The translations under genes were made by a program, and so were the position numbers. Shown piece after piece: positions 44,446 to 52,866 of a stretch of 64,000 nucleotides of DNA. Every line of letters begins with the position of its first letter. The stretch's first letter is position 1. This DNA is from an uncultured Desulfatitalea sp. (GTDB lineage Bacteria; Desulfobacterota; Desulfobacteria; Desulfobacterales; Desulfosarcinaceae). The notes under the pieces are model-generated. The model was given only the letters and a program-made list of their open reading frames with translations, searched no databases and was not told the DNA's origin. The stretch spans positions 1,686,749 to 1,750,748 of the forward strand of contig CALMNL010000004.1 in assembly GCA_937868765.1 (NCBI GenBank), given 5' to 3'.

Positions 44446-45822
44446 CTAGACGCCGTACTCCTTGAGCTTCAACTGCAGCGTGCGGCGGCTGATGCCCAGG
44501 ATGTTCGCCGTGCGGGTGCGATTGCCGTCGTTTTCGGCCAGGGTCCGCAGTATGGTCTCCTTTTCCAGCTGCTTTAACGAGCGATCGACGGGGGGATCTA
44601 CTGCTTGAGGCGACGCTTCTTGCACATCCGGCTCCGCCGAATCCGCCTCCGGTCCCCGCAGAGGCGAAGGGAATTCTTCCGGAGTTATCCGCTGACCGCG
44701 GGCCATGATCACGGCGCGCTCGATGGCGTTTTCCAGCTCGCGGATATTACCGGGCCAGTCGTGGCGCATGAGCAGGTCCATGGCCTTGGGGGTGAATCCC
44801 TGCAAGGCTTTTTTGTTTTTTTCCGCAAAGCGTTTGAGAAAGAAATCCGCAAGCAGGGGAATGTCATCGCGTCGCTCCCGCAGGGCCGGTGCCGTCAGGC
44901 TGACCACATTGATACGGTAGTAAAGATCTTCCCTGAAGCGGTTGGCCCGGATTTCTTCCTGCAGGTTTTTATTGGTGGCGGTGACGATGCGGGTGTTCAC
45001 CTTGATGGTCTTGGCGCTGCCCACGGGCTGGAATTCGCGTTCCTGCAACACGCGCAGAATTTTGGATTGCAGCGGCAGCGGCATTTCGGCGATTTCGTCG
45101 AGGAAAATCGTTCCCTCGTCGGCCTGTTGAAAGCGCCCCTGTCTGGCGCTGAGCGCGCCTGTAAAAGCGCCCTTCTCGTGGCCGAAGAGCTCGCTTTCCA
45201 ACAACGTTTCCGGCAAGGCGGCACAATTGATTTTGATCAGCGGATGGTTCTTGCGGGGGCTGTTCTGATGAATGGCGTTGGCGATGAGCTCCTTGCCGGT
45301 ACCGCTTTCGCCCAGAATCAATATCGTGGCATCGGTGGGGGCCACCAGGGCCACGGTCTCCAGCAGTTCCTTCATTGCTTTGCTGCGGCCGATGATGTTG
45401 GCGAAATCGAACCGGCTTCCCAGTTGCTCCTTGAGCAAAAGATTCTCTTTTTCAAGCCGGGTGTGCCGCAGGGCTTTTTCGATCGACAACAAGAGTTCTT
45501 CCACATCCAGGGGCTTGGTCAGGTAGTCGTAGGCGCCGGATTTCATGGCCTTGACGGCGGAATCCACCGAAGAGTAAGCAGTCATCATGATGATGGGGAT
45601 TTCGGGATTCAAGGTCTTGATTTTATCCAGGGCTTCGATGCCGCCCATGCGCGCCATCCGGATATCCATGAGAATCAGATCGTAGAAGGTTCCCACCACG
45701 GCTTCGACCGCCGCCTGGCCGTCAGGAACGGTGGCGGTTTCATACTTCTCGGCGCTCAGCACGGCCTGGAGCATCCGGCAGTGAGTATCATCGTCATCGA
45801 CAATCAGAATTTTGGTTTGCAT
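44446..45822 (-). CDS. ZraR-like sigma-54-dependent response regulator
   Basis: The protein has 458 residues. It has a receiver (Asp in LILMDIRMAR), an AAA+ activator domain (GESGTGKE, GAFTGA, IFLDEIAEMP) and a Fis-type helix (NRTRTANILGISRRTLQLKL). The sequence resembles ZraR/HydG proteins that respond to zinc, copper or envelope stress through a partner kinase. The kinase gene ends 17 nt upstream on the same strand. It probably binds the paired palindromes at 47647-47683 in the divergent intergenic region; this is inference. Confidence 0.9.
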   Translation of the reverse strand: MQTKILIVDDDDTHCRMLQAVLSAEKYETATVPDGQAAVEAVVGTFYDLILMDIRMARMGGIEALDKIKTLNPEIPIIMMTAYSSVDSAVKAMKSGAYDYLTKPLDVEELLLSIEKALRHTRLEKENLLLKEQLGSRFDFANIIGRSKAMKELLETVALVAPTDATILILGESGTGKELIANAIHQNSPRKNHPLIKINCAALPETLLESELFGHEKGAFTGALSARQGRFQQADEGTIFLDEIAEMPLPLQSKILRVLQEREFQPVGSAKTIKVNTRIVTATNKNLQEEIRANRFREDLYYRINVVSLTAPALRERRDDIPLLADFFLKRFAEKNKKALQGFTPKAMDLLMRHDWPGNIRELENAIERAVIMARGQRITPEEFPSPLRGPEADSAEPDVQEASPQAVDPPVDRSLKQLEKETILRTLAENDGNRTRTANILGISRRTLQLKLKEYGV

Positions 45823-45839
45823 GCTGTGGGCGCTCTTTC

Positions 45840-47591
45840 TTAGGTGGCCTTGGGGAAAACCGGGTCGGCCACCGGCACCACGACGGTTATCCGGCAGCCC
45901 CTGGTTTTTCCAGGGACCGGGCTCGAAACGTGAATTTCTCCCCCTTGGTTTTCCACGATCATTTGAGCGATGGCCAGGCCCAGGCCGGTTCCCTTTTCCT
46001 TGGTGGTGAAGAAGGGATCGAAAATCCGCTTGACCCGTTCGGGAGGAATGCCGGGACCGTCATCTTCCACGCAAAGTTCGAGAAACCCGCCCTCGATGCG
46101 CGCGGCCAACCGGACGCGGCCGCCGGCCCCCACGGCCTGCAGCGCATTTAAGACCAGGTTGAGCATCACTTGCGTCATCTGGTTGCCGTCGATTTTGACC
46201 TCTTGCAGATCCTGGTCCGTCGGCAGGTCGAGTCGAATGTCGATTTTGCGGGTTCTGGCATCTTCCTCGACCAGCCGAAGGGTGTGGCCGAGAAATTCGC
46301 GGATATCCGTGGGGGTCGGCTCGGGCTGCAATGGGCGCGCGAAGGAGAGCAGGTTGGTGACCACATTGTTGATCCGATCGACCTCTTTAACCATCAGGTC
46401 GGCATATTCGCCCTCTTTGGGGCGGTCCTTGAGCACCCGTTTCAGGAACTGGGCGAATCCGCGAATGGAGCTCAGCGGATTGCGGACCTCATGGGCGATA
46501 CCCGCAGCCAATTCGCCGATGGCCGCCAGCTTCTCGCTGCGGCGCACTTTTGCCTGCAGCCGCTTGATCTCGGTCAGGTCGCGCAGTATGACGACCGCCC
46601 CGCTGTACGGCGGTTTTCTACCCGCATCGACAATGGGAGAGGCGCTCAGCGAGAGCACGAGCCGGCCGGAAGGCTTTTCATAAACGATCTCCACGTCGGT
46701 TACGGGGGTGCCGTCGGTCAGCGCCCGATCGATGCCGGAAGACTTGAAATCGAAGATGGATTGCAGATTGAGCTGACTGATATCTTTGGCGTCGATTCCC
46801 AGCAGACGCTCGGCGGCATCGTTGATCGTGATGATGTTGCCCGTGGCATCGATACTCAACAGGCCGTTGGCCATGCTGGCCATGACCAGTTTCAAATAAT
46901 CGCGGCTCTTGTCCAGGGCCCTGTCCACCAGATAATAGTTCTGGATCACGAAAACAAAGAAAAGTGCACCGCTGCCCAGTACCAGCAAAATCGCGCCCAT
47001 GATGAACGCGTGCTGCAGATCCGCCCTGTGAGCCATTTCGACTTCCGCCATGCTCAATCCCAGCACTACCGTATCGCCCATGTGGTGAGAGCGCATCATC
47101 CCCAGGCCGCCGGCCTCCGGCAAACTTTGACCGTATGGGCCAACAGGCGGCGGCAAAAAACGTTTGGCCAGTTCATACACCTGGCGCCCGGCCGCGTTTT
47201 TATGCTGGCGGGAGATGATCTGCTGGTCATCCTCCAGTACCGGTCGCCATTCGGCCAATGTGCCCGCCAGGGAGGCGGGCGAAGCATGGGTAATTCGCCC
47301 ATCTGCGCCGAAGATATAGAGGTAGACAAGATTTTTGCTTTTACCGAACTCCTCGATCAGGACCTTTATAGCGTCCTGCGTCCACATAGGCGTATGGGTG
47401 CCCGCCAAAACAGCGGCCTCCAATGACTGCAATATCGTGACGCCCTGGCTGTTCAAAAAGGCCAGAGCGGTTTGCCGCTGGCGGGAAAGGGTCCTGACGG
47501 TCGAAACGGCGATGATCAGAATTAATGACAAAACAACGGCAATCAGCGTTAAGGCAGGTAGATAAAGTTTTTTATTGCTGAGGAATCGCAT
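45840..47591 (-). CDS. ZraS-like membrane sensor histidine kinase
   Basis: The protein has 583 residues from the ATG at 47591. TM1 spans about residues 11-28 (LTLIAVVLSLILIIAVST), the periplasmic sensor about 30-195 (with GMMRSHHMGDTVVLG, His/Met-rich and possibly metal-binding), and TM2 about 197-218. A PAS domain, then the kinase core with H-box IAHEVRNPLSSIRGFAQFL and G boxes VEDDGPGIPPE and GTGLGLAI, follow. The periplasmic architecture fits metal or envelope stress sensing. It is followed by the regulator and the HExxH membrane protein. Upstream in-frame codons to 47708 lack a ribosome site. Confidence 0.88.
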   Translation of the reverse strand: MRFLSNKKLYLPALTLIAVVLSLILIIAVSTVRTLSRQRQTALAFLNSQGVTILQSLEAAVLAGTHTPMWTQDAIKVLIEEFGKSKNLVYLYIFGADGRITHASPASLAGTLAEWRPVLEDDQQIISRQHKNAAGRQVYELAKRFLPPPVGPYGQSLPEAGGLGMMRSHHMGDTVVLGLSMAEVEMAHRADLQHAFIMGAILLVLGSGALFFVFVIQNYYLVDRALDKSRDYLKLVMASMANGLLSIDATGNIITINDAAERLLGIDAKDISQLNLQSIFDFKSSGIDRALTDGTPVTDVEIVYEKPSGRLVLSLSASPIVDAGRKPPYSGAVVILRDLTEIKRLQAKVRRSEKLAAIGELAAGIAHEVRNPLSSIRGFAQFLKRVLKDRPKEGEYADLMVKEVDRINNVVTNLLSFARPLQPEPTPTDIREFLGHTLRLVEEDARTRKIDIRLDLPTDQDLQEVKIDGNQMTQVMLNLVLNALQAVGAGGRVRLAARIEGGFLELCVEDDGPGIPPERVKRIFDPFFTTKEKGTGLGLAIAQMIVENQGGEIHVSSPVPGKTRGCRITVVVPVADPVFPKAT

Positions 47592-47646
47592 GCGGAAACC
47601 ATGCCTTGAACGAGATGGCTCGAGCCGGTCAAAACGCCATAACCGG

Positions 47647-47683
47647 TGTGAAAAAAATTCACAGTCTGTGTAAGAAGTAACAC
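47647..47683. promoter_or_regulatory. Tandem activator sites (TGTGNA-N5-TNACAC type)
   Basis: Site 1 is TGTGAA-AAAAA-TTCACA (47647-47663), an exact palindrome. Site 2 is TGTGTA-AGAAG-TAACAC (47667-47683), the same geometry with one change. Centres are 20 bp apart, about two helical turns. They lie about 45 to 80 bp upstream of the sigma-54 element at 47726 and 56 to 92 bp upstream of the kinase start on the other strand. Confidence 0.6.
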
Positions 47684-47725
47684 CGAACCTGCTTCGTTTC
47701 AACCCCAATTCGGGATGAGCCTTCC

Positions 47726-47741
47726 TGGCATATTCTATGCT
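47726..47741 (+). promoter_or_regulatory. Sigma-54 promoter of the receiver/HMA gene cluster
   Basis: TGGCATATTCTATGCT: a -24 TGGCA and -12 ATGCT at canonical spacing, on the plus strand. It is 173 nt before the receiver gene at 47914. A 6-bp hairpin (CCCTAT...ATAGGG, 47767-47788) lies in the predicted leader. The paired sites upstream match sigma-54 activator geometry. Confidence 0.75.
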
Positions 47742-47913
47742 TTTTTCAGGACATCAGGGACGAACCCTATCCGTTCCTGAATAGGGCTAACCGGGCATCG
47801 GAGGATTGGGCATGCTTTTTCGCCTTTGGACCGGCAGATCAAGCAATGGCAGCGTGCCAACCGGAAGATGGGATGGGTGCCGATATGGCCGTCGATTTGA
47901 AAAAGATATCCCC

Positions 47914-48312
47914 ATGAAAAGTACTCCGACCATATTGATTGTCGAAGACGATGAGAACCACCGGTTCATGCTCGATGTGATCTTGCGAAGCTGGGGCTGT
48001 GTCACCCAAAAAGCCCGAAATGGTCGCGGTGCCCTGCCCTTGATCCAACACAAAGAGGTGGACCTTGTTTTGATGGATATCAACCTGGCACAAGATACCG
48101 GCATTGATGTGCTGAGAAGGCTCAGATCCTTTGATCCATACCTGCCGGTCATCCTCATGACCGCGTATTGCCCTCCGGAGACAGCCAGGGAAGCCAGTGA
48201 TTTGGCCGGCGGCGAAATTTTGGTGAAGCCCATTCGCCTGGACCAGTTGGAGGAAGTGATTCACAGGGTCTTGGGACAGACCGTGATATCTTCGACCTCT
48301 GCCGGAGGTTAA
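47914..48312 (+). CDS. Single-domain response regulator
   Basis: The protein has 132 residues, all receiver: TPTILIVEDDENHRFMLDVI (acidic pair), phosphoacceptor Asp in DLVLMDINLAQ, Thr in ILMTAYCPPE, Lys in ILVKPIRLDQ. There is no output domain, so it may act by protein contact or as a phosphate sink. The start at 47914 is favoured because the frame upstream is unconserved; the ribosome site is weak. It is divergent from the ZraSR-like operon and downstream of a sigma-54 promoter. Confidence 0.85.
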   Translation: MKSTPTILIVEDDENHRFMLDVILRSWGCVTQKARNGRGALPLIQHKEVDLVLMDINLAQDTGIDVLRRLRSFDPYLPVILMTAYCPPETAREASDLAGGEILVKPIRLDQLEEVIHRVLGQTVISSTSAGG

Positions 48313-48438
48313 GGGCGCGACGTCTGGTCGGCTTCCGGCAGGAATTCCTGGCACGAATGATGCTTCGCTAAAAGCAAAAAAATGCCGGGAACGATCGGCA
48401 ATTGCTAAATACATATGATTTGTATCGAGGAGCGAAAG

Positions 48439-49272
48439 ATGAACCGCGTAACTCAATCCACGAAATCGGCAAGTGAATCCCCCTGCTGTCCTTCCGGCAC
48501 GCGGGCCGATATCCATGGAGATACCGCTGTGGAAGACGGGGCGGGGTCAGGCCGGACATTCGCTCTTACCATCAGCGGGATGCACTGCGGGTCCTGTGCC
48601 GAGCGCATCCGCCAGGCACTGATTCAGCAAAAGGGGGTCTTTGCTGCCCAGGTGCAGTTAGACGAATCGACGGCAAGGGTTCGTTTCGATCCGGAGAGTA
48701 CTGACATCGATAGATTAATCGCGGTAGTGACGGCGGCCGGATATCAGGCGGCGCCCGCCGGCAGGGCAGCGGCGCCCATACCCGACAGGCGGCCGATTAA
48801 CATTGGCAAAAAGCCCATTATGATCGGCTTGGCGACTGCGTTGGGCATCATCGGCTTTTATCTGGCCCTGCTCACCCTGACCTCGGGTTGGTCTTATGCC
48901 AGTGTCCAGTTCGAAGCGTATCGGTGGTGGGTCCTGGCTTTGGCCGCCGGACTCGGTGTGCAGGCCGGCCTGTTCACCACGCTTCGCGCGCACGCCGCCG
49001 GTGCGCGTCTTCGCGGGGCCGGATCGAGCATGGCGGCCTCGGGGGGCATGAGCACCATCAGCATGGCATTATGCTGCTCCCATTATGTGGCCGCTTTTCT
49101 GCCCGCCATTGGGTTGCCCTTTTTATCGGCCGCCGCCGCCGGCCTGGCGCAATACCAGGTGCAATTCTTTGCGCTCGGGGTGCTGTCCAACCTTCTGGGG
49201 ATCGGATACATGCTGCGCCTGAGAGTCAAAAGCGGTTTGAAATTCTCGCATCGAGTTCATCAACCCGCATAA
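48439..49272 (+). CDS. Heavy-metal-associated domain fused to a membrane domain
   Basis: The protein has 277 residues. A Cys-containing N-terminus (ESPCCPSGTRADIHG) precedes an HMA domain with the metal motif GMHCGSCAERIRQAL. About five TM helices follow, with a CCSHYVAAFLP segment that puts a Cys pair beside a helix. The layout is like MerT-type or copper-acquisition membrane proteins with an appended HMA, though no exact family is claimed. It could accept a soft metal from the HMA domain and move it across the inner membrane. GAGGAG precedes ATG 48439. Confidence 0.75.
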   Translation: MNRVTQSTKSASESPCCPSGTRADIHGDTAVEDGAGSGRTFALTISGMHCGSCAERIRQALIQQKGVFAAQVQLDESTARVRFDPESTDIDRLIAVVTAAGYQAAPAGRAAAPIPDRRPINIGKKPIMIGLATALGIIGFYLALLTLTSGWSYASVQFEAYRWWVLALAAGLGVQAGLFTTLRAHAAGARLRGAGSSMAASGGMSTISMALCCSHYVAAFLPAIGLPFLSAAAAGLAQYQVQFFALGVLSNLLGIGYMLRLRVKSGLKFSHRVHQPA

Positions 49273-49290
49273 CAAAAAGGAGACTTTAAG

Positions 49291-49713
49291 ATGAAAAGAC
49301 CATTTCTCTCCGTAAGGGGACTTTGTTTCCAGGCAGGATTGTCGGCCCTGCTCCTGTTCGCCACCCTTGCGATTGCATCCGGTTTTAAAACCGAGGTCAG
49401 CAATGACGGCGGTGTCATGGTGGAGGTGACGCCGGCCCAATTGGCCACCGGGCAGGCGCCCCGTTTCGAAGTGCAGCTCAATACCCACTCCGTGCCACTG
49501 GAACAGGATCTGACCACGGTGAGCATACTGCGGGACGACAAAGGGCGGGAGTATAAACCATTGGCCTGGGACGGCTCTCCGCCGGGCGGCCATCACCGCA
49601 GGGGCACCCTGGTATTTCCCGAACTGTCAGGACCCGTCACCTCCGTGACCCTGACCATACGGGATGTGGCCGGCGTAGCGGCCAGAGATTTCACATGGCA
49701 AATTACACCATAA
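49291..49713 (+). CDS. Small exported protein of the metal cluster
   Basis: The protein has 140 residues with a signal peptide (LSALLLFATLAIASG). The mature part is beta-rich (VEVTPAQLATGQAPRFEVQL, EYKPLAWDGSPPGGHHRRGT) with a PPGGHHRR segment that could bind metal. No family named. A ribosome site AAAGGAG lies upstream. It is 18 nt after the HMA-membrane gene and 54 nt before a soluble HMA protein. Confidence 0.65.
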   Translation: MKRPFLSVRGLCFQAGLSALLLFATLAIASGFKTEVSNDGGVMVEVTPAQLATGQAPRFEVQLNTHSVPLEQDLTTVSILRDDKGREYKPLAWDGSPPGGHHRRGTLVFPELSGPVTSVTLTIRDVAGVAARDFTWQITP

Positions 49714-49767
49714 CTGTCTGGATTTCATTAAAGGCCAGGCAATAGATGAATAATGGAGGTTGCCATC

Positions 49768-49974
49768 ATGGAGAAGCAGATATTTTTCGTCCCGAACATC
49801 TCCTGCGGGCATTGTGTGATGAGCGTTAAAAATGGTCTGAAAGGAATTGATGGCGTGAAGACCATCGATGGCGATCCCGCCGCAAAAACCGTTACGGTAC
49901 AATGGGATGCGCCGGCATCGGCAGCGGCCATCAAGGCCAAGCTCAGTGAATTGGGCTATCCGGCCGCGCAGTAA
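49768..49974 (+). CDS. HMA-domain metallochaperone (CopZ-like)
   Basis: The protein has 68 residues. It is a single HMA domain with ISCGHCVMSVKNGL, the Cys-x-x-Cys metal loop SCGHC, in the beta-alpha-beta fold of CopZ/Atx1. It would carry Cu+ or a similar soft ion. GGAGG lies eight bases before ATG 49768. It sits between two small genes of the metal cluster and may supply the P-type ATPase at 55668-58126. Confidence 0.9.
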   Translation: MEKQIFFVPNISCGHCVMSVKNGLKGIDGVKTIDGDPAAKTVTVQWDAPASAAAIKAKLSELGYPAAQ

Positions 49975-50055
49975 AATGCCCTTGCCCGCAACGGGATCCG
50001 GCTGGTGCCATCGGTTGCGGGCAGAGGCCTCCCTTTTGGAAGGAGGAAATCCATA

Positions 50056-50367
50056 ATGGCAATCGTGAATCCCAAGAAGCAAATCATGAAATTTCTGAGC
50101 GATCCGCGCGATCCGGCCTGTGGCGACCCACATGAACGCTCCGAAGAGGTCCCTGGAAAAGTGCAACAAATTCGGGACGGCATGAGTGCCGGAACGGCAG
50201 CGCTGATCATTCACGACGCCGTCAGCGAAAAATATGCCGGCAACTACCCCGTGGCGGATCTGGCCAACCGGGGACGCTACTACGCGGCGCGCCTGATTGA
50301 CAAAGAGGGCAATACCATCGAGCGCCTTTTGGTGGACAAGCAAACCGGAGAAGTTCGCTTTGTATGA
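50056..50367 (+). CDS. Hypothetical protein of the metal cluster
   Basis: The protein has 103 residues; AAGGAGG lies before ATG 50056. It is mixed alpha/beta and soluble, with HERSEEVPGKVQQIRDGMSA and an end resembling PepSY-like strands (GRYYAARLIDKEGNTIERLL, VDKQTGEVRFV). No family recognised. It lies next to the HMA chaperone. Confidence 0.55.
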   Translation: MAIVNPKKQIMKFLSDPRDPACGDPHERSEEVPGKVQQIRDGMSAGTAALIIHDAVSEKYAGNYPVADLANRGRYYAARLIDKEGNTIERLLVDKQTGEVRFV

Positions 50368-50395
50368 TTCGCCCGCACAAGTCGATACTATGGCC

Positions 50396-50773
50396 GAAAG
50401 TTTGAACTGCTGCGTCGGCAAATCGACCTCTAGGGAAGGCTTGTGGGCGTAGATCTGATTTCCCAGGCCGGTCGAAGGGATCATTTCAATTTTCGCGTTC
50501 AACGCTGGTGCCGGAATATGAAGCCGTGATCAGGCGGGCGGCCAAAGCGCTCGCCCCCGTGGGCGAACGGTCATCCTGGTCTTCAAGATGCCGACGGGAT
50601 GGCCGATGTGGCTGGTCAGGATATTTGCCCGGCTCACGAGGCCATTCGGGGTGACCATGGATCTGGCCGAACGTCATTTGTGGGAATCCATCGGGCACCA
50701 CCTCGAGATGGTGGCATTCAAAGAGCTTTACTTCGGAAGCATTTATATTTGTGCGGGCCGCGCGGCCGAGTGA
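50396..50773 (+). pseudogene. Relic of a class I SAM-dependent methyltransferase
   Basis: Pieces of a UbiE-like methyltransferase occur in different frames: FELLRRQIDL, a stop, GRLVGVDL (the end of motif I), then TLVPEYEAVIRRAAKALAP in another frame and, after a one-base shift near 50575, FKMPTGWPMWLVRIFARL... to GSIYICAGRAAE and a stop. The order matches an intact enzyme of this family with an internal deletion, a stop and a frameshift. No functional product is expected. Confidence 0.6.
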
Positions 50774-50824
50774 TGCATCCTGGCCATGGCACTTAGCAGT
50801 ATTTCATCGCAAGGAGGAACAACT

Positions 50825-51025
50825 ATGAAACATCATATATGGATGCTGCTTGCGTGCATATTGCCGCTCCTTTTAGTCTTTGTGCTGCCAGGTTTAGGGG
50901 TGAGTTCAAACGGGCTTTTCACATTGCTGATCATCGGCTGTTTTGCCATGCACATTTTCATGATGCGAGGCCACGGCCACGGCAATGGTAAAGGAGGGGA
51001 CAAAAATGACGAGCATCGACATTAA
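50825..51025 (+). CDS. DUF2933-like small membrane protein
   Basis: The protein has 66 residues; AAGGAGG precedes ATG 50825. Two TM helices (HIWMLLACILPLLLVFVLPG and LLIIGCFAMHIFMM) are followed by a His/Gly tail, MRGHGHGNGKGGDKNDEH. This form is typical of DUF2933 proteins in copper and mercury islands. The His-rich tail could bind metal. It overlaps the next gene by 20 nt. Confidence 0.7.
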   Translation: MKHHIWMLLACILPLLLVFVLPGLGVSSNGLFTLLIIGCFAMHIFMMRGHGHGNGKGGDKNDEHRH

Positions 51026-51290
51026 GCGTTTCGGCCTGGCCTGGGGAATCACCGGCGCCCTTCTTTACGTGGGATGTGCTTTTATCATGATGACTGCAGG
51101 AAGGGACGGTGTCGTCTTCTTTTTCAACTCTTTATTTCACGGTGTGGATTTCGCTGCTGTTTTGCGGACGGATATGCCCTGGTGGGAAATGGTTTTAGGC
51201 ATTTTAGAGACCTTCATTTTCGGTTGGCTGGTCGGGGCGACCATTGCCAGTGTCTACAATATTAGCATGAGAACCGGCAAACACGGCTGA
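51006..51290 (+). CDS. DUF5676-like small membrane protein
   Basis: The protein has 94 residues; AAGGAGGGG precedes ATG 51006, and the start lies within the previous gene. Two TM helices (LAWGITGALLYVGCAFIMM and EMVLGILETFIFGWLVGATI) match the DUF5676 layout (FGLAxGI...). Found in metal and redox islands of many bacteria; role unknown. It probably shares its transcript with the DUF2933-like gene. Confidence 0.75.
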   Translation: MTSIDIKRFGLAWGITGALLYVGCAFIMMTAGRDGVVFFFNSLFHGVDFAAVLRTDMPWWEMVLGILETFIFGWLVGATIASVYNISMRTGKHG

Positions 51291-51805
51291 ATCGATTTGA
51301 GAAACAAGATAGCAATGCATAGTCCTTGGAGCCAGTCTATATGGCAAATATTTAAGCTAAAATTACCTGTCTGGGATGCTGTTCAAAAGTCTGGCCAGTG
51401 ATATGCTACTATCGCGCCGGAATTATCCATGGAGGTATCGACCATCGCGTTCAATAAAAAACAGATTTATTACCGGAGTGCTGCGCACTACGATCTAACC
51501 GCCCTTTGGTCTCAGGGAATTCGCTTAACGAAATACCTACCAGGCCTGGCTGGCGTTTGAGATCAGAAGAGGCAGGCAAAGCGGCCGGCCCCGTCCGTTC
51601 GCTGTCGGAATGCACAGGAAAGTTCGGCCTTCTACTGGTCCTCATGAGTGCGGCAGGATACTGCTTCGGTCTGACCCTGGTGCGCTTGGATAAAGGGCAT
51701 ATATTCTGCCTGTACGCATTGCAGATTGTAATAGCCGTGGGCGTATTGCTATGATCTGTACGCGAATGAGAGTATCAGGTACGCTTTAATGTATTGGAGG
51801 AAACC
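51291..51805. other. Low-information stretch, no supported gene
   Basis: About 515 nt. A frame at 51506-51754 ends in one hydrophobic segment (GLLLVLMSAAGYCFGLTLVRL) but starts at an unconvincing non-ATG codon without a ribosome site, and a short frame from ATG 51429 ends after about 43 codons. They may be remnants. No terminator or RNA was recognised. AT-rich pockets occur near 51330 and 51450. Confidence 0.35.
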
Positions 51806-52216
51806 ATGAAAAATATAAAATATCTTTTGGTCATTGTCGCCGTCTCGATCACCTTTGGCTCAGCGCTGGGCGCAGAGCCGAACAAAACCGTAGCGACCAT
51901 TGACAAGGACGGCGTTCAGAATGTGGATATTATAGGCGGAAGCTATTTTTTCAAGCCGAACCACATCGTGGTAAAAGTCAACACGCCTGTGGAATTGAAG
52001 GTGTCCAAAGAAAGCGGCCTCATCCCCCACGACATCGTTGCAAAGTCCCCCGAGGCCGGGATTGAATTTAAGGCAGAGCTTAGCACTGACCCCAAGACCA
52101 TTAAATTTAAACCGACCAAAGTCGGGACATATCCTTTTTATTGCAGCAAAAAGCTTCTGTTTTTCAAAAGTCACCGCGAAAAGGGGATGGAGGGCGTTAT
52201 TGAGGTGGTTCCCTGA
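51806..52216 (+). CDS. Exported nitrosocyanin-like cupredoxin
   Basis: The protein has 136 residues. Signal peptide MKNIKYLLVIVAVSITFGSA is followed by a cupredoxin fold. The ligands are His in IPHDIVAKS, Cys in FYCSKKL and His in KSHREKGM; a Met lies three residues after that His. FYCSKKLLFFKSHREKG is the sequence style of nitrosocyanin/quinol-oxidase-associated cupredoxins. GGAGGAAACC precedes ATG 51806. It would be an electron carrier or copper binder in the periplasm. It is separate from the cupredoxin at 40554. Confidence 0.85.
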   Translation: MKNIKYLLVIVAVSITFGSALGAEPNKTVATIDKDGVQNVDIIGGSYFFKPNHIVVKVNTPVELKVSKESGLIPHDIVAKSPEAGIEFKAELSTDPKTIKFKPTKVGTYPFYCSKKLLFFKSHREKGMEGVIEVVP

Positions 52217-52264
52217 ATCCGATAATCGGCTCTGGCGTCGGAAGCTGGGCCGGCCGATTGGTCT

Positions 52265-52659
52265 CTTGATAAACTGAAGATAGTCTCTTTGATAGTGGCC
52301 ATGCTGGCCGGTCTATATATATTCCTGCTCGGATGGATATTCGGACTCCTGCTGGGCACGCCTCCCTCTTTGAGAATTAGGGTGGCATTCATTTTACTGT
52401 TTTCCTAAGGTTTTTCATGAGCGTGCCCTTCCCCCTGGGAATGATGCACTTGGAAGAAATAAGGCTGACTCAAATCGCTCCCCGCATGTGGGCGGTAAAC
52501 GGCATCGCTTCGGTTCTGGGCTCCACGCTGGCAATTGCTCCCGCTGTTGGCTTTGGCTTTTCCTACGCCATGCTTGCAGGCGTACTGATGCATATTTCGA
52601 TATTTATCCTTTTCTCGCTTGGATTCCGTGGTGCTCCGGGAACAGGCCGCGAAGGATAG
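52265..52659 (+). pseudogene. Relic of a spermidine-synthase-like membrane protein (C-terminal part)
   Basis: Two segments in different frames align with the C-terminal membrane part of fused MFS/spermidine-synthase-type proteins. The first, from about 52274, is SLIVAMLAGLYIFLLGWIFG and GTPPSLRIRVAFILLFS, then a stop. The second, one frame over at about 52396-52659, is FMSVPFPLGMMHLEEIRLTQ and RMWAVNGIASVLGSTLAIAP. The missing N-terminus and the frame change show a dead fragment; the ATG at 52417 could still yield a short product, but that is unlikely to be functional. Confidence 0.55.
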
Positions 52660-52866
52660 AACAAACGACGCATTTGGTATGAGCCAGTTCCCGCCGGGTA
52701 GGCAATCAAATACATACTGGAAAAAAAGAAAACGAATATTGCTTTTCCCATTTCCCCCAACTGAAAATCACGGACCAATTCACTCATCGGCAAAGCAGGA
52801 ACCGGCTCCAGGCACTTGGAACTGTTGGTTTCGCCATGTCGGGGATCGAGAATAATTATGAAAAGG

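Noticed and set aside
51506-51754. A gene with one hydrophobic segment
   Set aside because: Non-ATG start, no ribosome site and no recognised family; it may be a remnant.
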